DNA of 36,313 bases from the IMG/VR virus record IMGVR_UViG_3300010883_000154, positions 1 to 36,313 of that record; one strand, given 5' to 3'. The position numbers and the translations under genes were made by a program. The stretch comes from a virus. The first letter of the stretch is position 1, and every line of letters starts with the position of its first letter. A model generated the notes under the pieces. That model saw nothing but the letters and a program-made list of their open reading frames with translations. It did no database searches and had not been told where the DNA came from. Shown one piece after another: positions 32,074 to 36,313 of this stretch.

Positions 32074-32086
32074 TGTATAGTATCAT
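32058..32086 (+). promoter_or_regulatory. Promoter of the phage-wide type, for the metallopeptidase gene
   Basis: CCCCTTTACT with TTTACT (32058-32063), a 17-base spacer and TATCAT (32081-32086) lie just before the plus-strand gene at 32118. The -35 is part of the hairpin CCTTTAC-TTTA-GTAAAGG. Confidence 0.78.
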
Positions 32087-32117
32087 TGTTTTATATTAAC
32101 AAGAAAGGAGAATAGAT

Positions 32118-32921
32118 ATGACAGATAGACAGAAAGGTAAAGTGTATAACTGGGAAGATAGTCTTATACCAACCACTAACGAACTTTCTAAACAAGAATG
32201 TATTCACATAATAAACGAGTTAAATAAAGTTTATGGTTGTTTAGGTAGATTAAATTTTGTTAACAGAAACCAAAATGCTGATGCTCAGAGTAATGGTTTA
32301 ATTACAATACCTACTGGATGGGCAATGTGCTGGAAAGTATTACTCCACGAATATGCTCATGTATTATGTTTTGGTAAATATGGTTGGCGTGATGATGTAG
32401 AAGTACACGGTAAAGAATTCGTGACAACGTATTGCACATTACTAAAAAACTTTCACCCAACTAAACCTACATATAAAAAACTAGCCCAAAGCCTAAACGA
32501 AAAAAATATTGAGTTCCTAAGTTTTGACACACCCTTTGAGAAAAAAGCTAAACGTCGCACTGTTTCTTTAAGTAATTTTAAAGAGGATAAATTCTATGAT
32601 GAGCTAACTACTACCAGAGTTGCGGTTACATCAAATGGCGCAAAACGTTACTTTACTAGAAAAACCAGAATAGACAAAATATGTTTTGTTATACTAGCGT
32701 TGAAAAAATCAGAGTTTGCTACCACACTTCCTTTAGAAAAAGTATTAAAAGTATTTAAACTTGGCTTTATTCCTGCTTGGGAAGGCAGAACAAAGTATCC
32801 AAGTTTTGTTGATGACATAAACAAAGAGATTAGAGTAGCGTTACGTTCTATGCCTAAAGTTACTATTGCAGATCTCAAGTACATAGATAAACATAAACGA
32901 GGCATAAAGTTAATTACTTAG
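32118..32921 (+). CDS. Zinc metallopeptidase (HExxH...HG, SprT/zincin-like)
   Basis: This is a 267-residue protein. Residues 76-81 read LHEYAH, giving HExxH with H77, E78 and H81. H97 in VEVHGKEF is the likely third zinc ligand; an HG-x-x-F segment after HExxH is typical of SprT-like and related minimal zincins. The C-terminal two thirds has basic alpha/beta character with no other motif. The target is unknown; phage zincins may process host or virion proteins. It has its own promoter and AAAGGAG before the ATG. It lies alone on the plus strand amid late genes, and its end overlaps the convergent gene by four bases. Confidence 0.78.
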   Translation: MTDRQKGKVYNWEDSLIPTTNELSKQECIHIINELNKVYGCLGRLNFVNRNQNADAQSNGLITIPTGWAMCWKVLLHEYAHVLCFGKYGWRDDVEVHGKEFVTTYCTLLKNFHPTKPTYKKLAQSLNEKNIEFLSFDTPFEKKAKRRTVSLSNFKEDKFYDELTTTRVAVTSNGAKRYFTRKTRIDKICFVILALKKSEFATTLPLEKVLKVFKLGFIPAWEGRTKYPSFVDDINKEIRVALRSMPKVTIADLKYIDKHKRGIKLIT

Positions 32922-33262
32922 GTGTAGGTTGGTGCTGTTATTATAATTGTAACATCACCATTAGTAGTTACTGTAACACCACCTAGTTTTGCATCTGCTT
33001 GGAATCCTTTCGGGGTTTTAGGTGTTCCAATATCCAACCAAGTGTTACCAGTATAAACCTGTAAAACTTCTATAGACGTATTCCAAACAATAGATCCTGG
33101 GTCAAAGTAAAGCGTGTCGCGTAAAGCAGTATCTATTTGTCTTGTGTTATCTGGATTAAACGAACCTATGTTTAATTCTATTACTCTCACCAACCTGTTG
33201 TATATTTCAGGTGTAACTTCTGTATTGGCTATAGGTAACCTAGTTGTCAGCAACCTGCTCAT
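32918..33262 (-). CDS. Small probable virion protein
   Basis: This is a 114-residue protein with a helical N-terminal part (EIYNRLVRVIELNIGSFNPD) and a beta-rich end (GGVTVTTNGDVTIIITAPTY). Its ATG overlaps the stop of the gp10-like gene, so they are coupled. I recall similar small proteins next to the same gene in marine phages and infer a role in the tail or head-tail region. Its stop overlaps that of the convergent metallopeptidase gene. Confidence 0.72.
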   Translation of the reverse strand: MSRLLTTRLPIANTEVTPEIYNRLVRVIELNIGSFNPDNTRQIDTALRDTLYFDPGSIVWNTSIEVLQVYTGNTWLDIGTPKTPKGFQADAKLGGVTVTTNGDVTIIITAPTYT

Positions 33263-35139
33263 CGTCTGCCATCGCTTTTAACATCAATCCTTGTAGCACC
33301 TAATCTCCAACCAGTATCGTTATTACTTGAATTTGTATTAGTGTCATCAGATTCTAAACGTATCACAGCTTGTCTTGCTCGACCCCTTATATGTGCTTGT
33401 TGAGTTGTACTAGCTATAGCGTTAGTACTATTAGTCGTAAGAGAATCTCCAGGGAAATTTCTAGTTTTTAAAACTAAATTAACTAAACCAGATTCACCAT
33501 TATTTAAAAACTTGACATCTGGTATAATTTTAGAGAGGAAAGCAAACTGTTCACCTTCACCTATGTCGAAATCACTACTTTCTATAAACACATTAGTCAT
33601 AGGACTACCATCATCGTTGTACCCAAACTCATGCTGATAAAGATAATTACTAGATGTTGCTCTTGGGTAATTAACTATTCCTTCATCGAGCCACGCAGTT
33701 CTGCTTAATTGTCCATATGTCCAGATTTTGTAGACATAGTCATACATAACGTATCTATCTATTTCAAGAGAATTAGAAGAACAATAGAACCAACCTACTT
33801 CGTCAAACTTAGTATTACTGAATCCAAGTACTTTAAAAATCTGACTATCATTAAAATCATCGAAAACATAACTAAGTACATTACAAGGAACTTTTTGTAC
33901 TGAACCATTATATGTGTAGAAGTTTTCCTGACCCATCCAAAAGACTCCAGGAGGTGTATTAACTGCAGCATTGGGACTAGCTAAACCTGAATCATTGTTT
34001 AATAGATTGATTCCAAAAGTATATGGTGGTCCAATAAACTGCATACTATATAAAGCAGTATCAGTCCAAATTAAAACTTCTTGTCTACTCTTAACTGCAC
34101 CAACAATTAAACTTCCCTCATCTAATCTTAAATCACCAGCTGTGTTTGTGGTTAATGGTTCAAAGTCTAAAGCATTCTCTTGGTCACTAAACGCAATCAA
34201 CATAGGGTCTATAACACCTGTTCTTACACCACCGACTATAGGGTCAGCACCCAGAACAATAACATGTCTATCTGTATTTGAAACTAAAGTTTGTAGACCA
34301 ACAGTCGGAACTAAGTTTGCTCCAGTTTTCGTTGATAGATTAACAGCTCTTATTTGTGAGCTTGATGTAAACTCTGATTCACTCCAATAAAACACACCAC
34401 CTGCACGTGGATTAATAATTAAATCTTGTCCAAAATGATCGTGGGTCCAAAGTCTCAGCTGTCCAGCTTCAGTAATAGAACTAGATGAACCCCATGTAGA
34501 GTCCCCCCAAGTGCTAACACCCCAACCAGTAGCATTAACATAGACATCTAAGCCACAATTGATTTGATATGCTCCAACCACAGTTCCTTGACCGTTGCCA
34601 GAATCACTTGAGTTTGCTGTTACAGTCACACCACTAGTGTTTTTAGCTGTAATTGTGTAAACATTGACACTAGTTACGTTAGTAATTTCATATTCTTGAT
34701 TTAAAACTTCAGCAGTAATTAAACCACCTAAGGAAGCACACCCACTATACGTGACAAAATCACCAACTACAGCACCATGAGCAGTGTCGGTGACAGTAAG
34801 TAAAGAACTGCCATCAACAGCAGCAAAAGATATTTCATTATTACCTGTGGTTAAACGTATAGGTGTTATATCTGTATATGTCGTACCACCTTCCTCTATG
34901 TAGTATTTACAAGTAGTTCCTAAACCCAGGTAACGTGTTCCTGCTAGTGAGACCCATGCATGTAGAGCTCTACACGTACCAGAAAATGTTGTATCATTAA
35001 CTTTACGCCATCCACCTACTTTCTGTGGTCTTCCTTTATTAAACCTTACTAAATTAACATCAAACCAACCACCTTCAGTGTCGTAAGAAGTTCCTTCTCT
35101 GTCGATTCCTGGTCTTAATTGAAATTTAGATAATGGCAT
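33259..35139 (-). CDS. Tail-accessory/stopper-like protein (P22 gp10-like, inferred)
   Basis: This 626-residue, beta-rich protein opens with MPLSKFQLRPGIDREGTSYD then GGWFDVNLVRFNKGRPQKVG, a widespread phage pattern. The middle has WTDTALYSMQFIGPPYTFGI, GVFWMGQENFYTYNGSVQKV and VGWFYCSSNSLEIDRYVMYD, repeated Trp/Tyr-Gly blades like the beta-propeller tail accessory proteins (P22 gp10 type) that plug the tail after packaging. Assignment to that role is inference from pattern. I chose the ATG at 35139, right after the lysozyme stop, with GGAG 11 bases upstream, over the frame start at 35169. Confidence 0.75.
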   Translation of the reverse strand: MPLSKFQLRPGIDREGTSYDTEGGWFDVNLVRFNKGRPQKVGGWRKVNDTTFSGTCRALHAWVSLAGTRYLGLGTTCKYYIEEGGTTYTDITPIRLTTGNNEISFAAVDGSSLLTVTDTAHGAVVGDFVTYSGCASLGGLITAEVLNQEYEITNVTSVNVYTITAKNTSGVTVTANSSDSGNGQGTVVGAYQINCGLDVYVNATGWGVSTWGDSTWGSSSSITEAGQLRLWTHDHFGQDLIINPRAGGVFYWSESEFTSSSQIRAVNLSTKTGANLVPTVGLQTLVSNTDRHVIVLGADPIVGGVRTGVIDPMLIAFSDQENALDFEPLTTNTAGDLRLDEGSLIVGAVKSRQEVLIWTDTALYSMQFIGPPYTFGINLLNNDSGLASPNAAVNTPPGVFWMGQENFYTYNGSVQKVPCNVLSYVFDDFNDSQIFKVLGFSNTKFDEVGWFYCSSNSLEIDRYVMYDYVYKIWTYGQLSRTAWLDEGIVNYPRATSSNYLYQHEFGYNDDGSPMTNVFIESSDFDIGEGEQFAFLSKIIPDVKFLNNGESGLVNLVLKTRNFPGDSLTTNSTNAIASTTQQAHIRGRARQAVIRLESDDTNTNSSNNDTGWRLGATRIDVKSDGRR

Positions 35140-35140
35140 G

Positions 35141-35581
35141 TTATACTTGACTCCAGTCTTTACCTTCAAAAAATAAAGCTTCTGCTTCTCTACGTCTAAT
35201 CAGACCCTCTAAAACTTTACCTTTTGCTTTATTCCAACGTTTCATTTGATTTGGAACTTCTTCGTATTCTTTGTTGTTCAATACTTTTAGCATAGTAGAA
35301 GCTTTTAAATTAGCTGGTCCAAGATTGAAGACCCAACTTACTAAAGAATCAAATTGGTTTTGATCAAGGTCAACAGTCACATAGTCTTTGATATATCCTT
35401 CATACTCATCCATCTCATGAAGAAGTAAGTTATCTGCTTCTTCTTGGGATATACTGTCACCTTCTTTTACACCTTTAGTAGAACCATACCCTATAGTCCA
35501 TACTCCAGCAGCACAAACGTAAGCTTCTAACTCACAGCCTTCAAATTTTTTGATTAATGATAAACCTTCTTGTGATATGTT
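35141..35581 (-). CDS. Endolysin, T4-type lysozyme (glycoside hydrolase family 24)
   Basis: This is a 146-residue muramidase that cuts the glycan strand of peptidoglycan. E15 (KKFEG) is the acid catalyst. T30 (WTIGYGST) is in the spacing of the T4 E11-D20-T26 triad. The Asp position is C24 (AYVCAAG), a substitution seen in many phage lysozymes. FDSLVSWVFNLGPANLKAST and LEGLIRRREAEALFF are further family marks. I prefer the ATG at 35581 with AGAGGA upstream. A longer frame from 35647 would add a basic N-terminal stretch, but it lacks a convincing signal or SAR segment. No holin is evident. Confidence 0.93.
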   Translation of the reverse strand, partial: NISQEGLSLIKKFEGCELEAYVCAAGVWTIGYGSTKGVKEGDSISQEEADNLLLHEMDEYEGYIKDYVTVDLDQNQFDSLVSWVFNLGPANLKASTMLKVLNNKEYEEVPNQMKRWNKAKGKVLEGLIRRREAEALFFEGKDWSQV

Positions 35582-35588
35582 CATATTT

Positions 35589-35957
35589 TTAGTCCTCTGT
35601 ATTTGTAGTAACCGTCCTATAATAGACAACAACTTCTTTAAGTTCATTTATATACCTCTTTAATTCTTGCATATTATATGCCATTAACTCGTAATCTGGT
35701 ACAGACATAGCTAAAAACACCACTTGTCCTTGGTCTTTTTCTACTCTAGCTAAAAACTCTTCTAAGTTTTTATCACTAACTACATACCAATACGGATCTT
35801 TTAAATCAATCTCTCTAGGTAGTATAGGCTGAACTATAGTTCTTTGTATAGGTTTAGCTATAACTTCTATCTGTTTACTTGGTATCAGGCTGCAACTGCA
35901 AGCCATCATCAAGACTGTCAATGTTACGACTATCTTTTTCAATGCTATCAAATACAT
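35589..35957 (-). CDS. Outer-membrane spanin-like lipoprotein
   Basis: This 122-residue protein has a signal peptide and a possible lipobox at residues 10-20 (VVTLTVLMMAC), with C20 as the likely lipid site; C22 is an alternative. The mature part (YWYVVSDKNLEEFLARVEKD; VVFLAMSVPDYELMAYNMQE) fits a family of phage lysis lipoproteins that I know from marine and T4-like phages. Its start lies inside the end of the preceding gene in another frame, as in Rz/Rz1 pairs. AAAGGAACTAAAG precedes the ATG. It would join the inner and outer membranes with the partner at 35875-36270. Confidence 0.75.
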   Translation of the reverse strand: MYLIALKKIVVTLTVLMMACSCSLIPSKQIEVIAKPIQRTIVQPILPREIDLKDPYWYVVSDKNLEEFLARVEKDQGQVVFLAMSVPDYELMAYNMQELKRYINELKEVVVYYRTVTTNTED

Positions 35958-36270
35958 CTTTAGTTCCTTTATTTACTCTTGGTTCAATTAATCCAGGTTT
36001 TGCTGCTGCTAATTTAGTTAGGTTATGTCGTTTAAACATATCCAAGTAACGGTTCATCTCTGTCTCTATCTCTTGGTTTTTAGCCTGTATAGACAACAAA
36101 CCTTTAGTTTGCAGTGCGAAATCATTTTGTAGTGATTCTATTGTAAGTTTTTGTTCTTGACTTCTTAATTCAAACGCTTGATTAAGGGCAGAAAGTTTAG
36201 AGTTTTGATTCCATAAAACAAAAGTTGATAAACCTAATACTAATATAATTCCTATAAATATTTTACTCAT
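35875..36270 (-). CDS. Inner-membrane spanin-like protein
   Basis: This is a 131-residue protein. One N-terminal membrane segment (residues about 4-20, IFIGIILVLGLSTFVLW) is followed by a long coiled coil (QAFELRSQEQKLTIESLQND) and a periplasmic end (FKRHNLTKLAAAKPGLIEPR). The layout is that of Rz-type inner spanins. The gene for the outer partner starts 83 bases before its stop, in another frame. An upstream gene tail overlaps its start. Confidence 0.8.
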   Translation of the reverse strand: MSKIFIGIILVLGLSTFVLWNQNSKLSALNQAFELRSQEQKLTIESLQNDFALQTKGLLSIQAKNQEIETEMNRYLDMFKRHNLTKLAAAKPGLIEPRVNKGTKDVFDSIEKDSRNIDSLDDGLQLQPDTK

Positions 36271-36313
36271 ACGTATAAATTTCCAATGCCTTTGCTTTAC
36301 CCTTAACTTTAAT
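36263..36313 (-). CDS. C-terminal tail of a gene cut by the right edge
   Basis: A minus-strand frame is open from the right edge and ends with TAA at 36263. It gives IKVKGKAKALEIYTYE and overlaps the start of the inner-spanin gene by eight bases, as other neighbours do here. Only 16 residues are visible, so no function can be given; it may be the end of a lysis or structural gene. Confidence 0.45.
   Translation of the reverse strand: MKVKGKAKALEIYTYE

Noticed and set aside
35582-35647. N-terminal SAR or signal segment on the lysozyme
   Set aside because: The added stretch is basic with only a short hydrophobic run, and a better-placed ribosome site serves the ATG at 35581.
1-36313. Complete circular or terminally redundant genome
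   Set aside because: Both edges cut genes. Joining the ends directly would end the left gene after one more codon and leave the right frame unmatched, and I see no terminal repeat. Capsid, portal and terminase genes are absent.

Overview
This window reads as an internal piece of a low-GC tailed-phage genome, most like the uncultured marine phages related to those of SAR11 and other marine alphaproteobacteria. That host guess is inference from gene content: a family A DNA polymerase with leucine at the position equivalent to E. coli Phe762, 2OG-Fe(II) oxygenase, Gly/Gln-rich virion proteins and a spanin-lysozyme lysis set. Both ends cut genes, and no terminase, portal or major capsid gene is present, so this is not the whole genome. 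Coding density is very high. Most genes lie on the minus strand in tightly overlapping operons. Four genes lie on the plus strand as islands.

Layout, left to right. Bases 1-4200 hold a partial unknown gene, a plus-strand 2OG-Fe(II) oxygenase, a strong minus-strand terminator (1268-1289) preceded by an unusual set of crossing inverted repeats, and about ten small, probably early, minus-strand genes, including a TagD-like cytidylyltransferase. Bases 4229-9000 hold a nucleotide and DNA metabolism block: VRR-NUC nuclease, small HTH protein, DNA polymerase A, HD phosphohydrolase, RecB/Cas4-like Fe-S nuclease and a ThyA-like enzyme. Bases 9010-12682 hold a probable DNA-base modification block: glycosyltransferase, small conserved phage protein, FkbM-type methyltransferase, a 5-hmdU DNA kinase helical-domain protein (alpha-glutamyl/putrescinyl-thymine family) and a zinc-ribbon protein. 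Bases 12694-18457 hold the replication block: UvrD-like helicase, archaeo-eukaryotic-type primase, a probable ssDNA-binding protein with an acidic tail, and small companions.

At 18458-18743 a divergent promoter region separates this from a plus-strand pair: a conserved phage protein and an SNF2-like helicase. From 20749 to 31918 minus-strand virion genes follow, probably internal, ejection or tail-associated, including a proline-rich repeat protein and a repeat-rich Gly/Gln protein. A plus-strand zinc metallopeptidase gene at 32118-32921 interrupts them. From 32918 to the right edge come a P22-gp10-like tail or stopper protein, a lysozyme and an overlapping inner/outer spanin pair.

Transcription appears to rely on a repeated sigma70-like promoter, CCTTTACT...17 bp...TATGAT (or TATCAT). 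I find nine copies in noncoding gaps on both strands, plus one inside the start region of the zinc-ribbon gene and two with a TTTATT -35. There is no phage RNA polymerase gene in the window. The main points of interest are the candidate thymidine hypermodification system, the shared promoter and operator architecture, and two intergenic RNA-scale structures with crossing inverted repeats.
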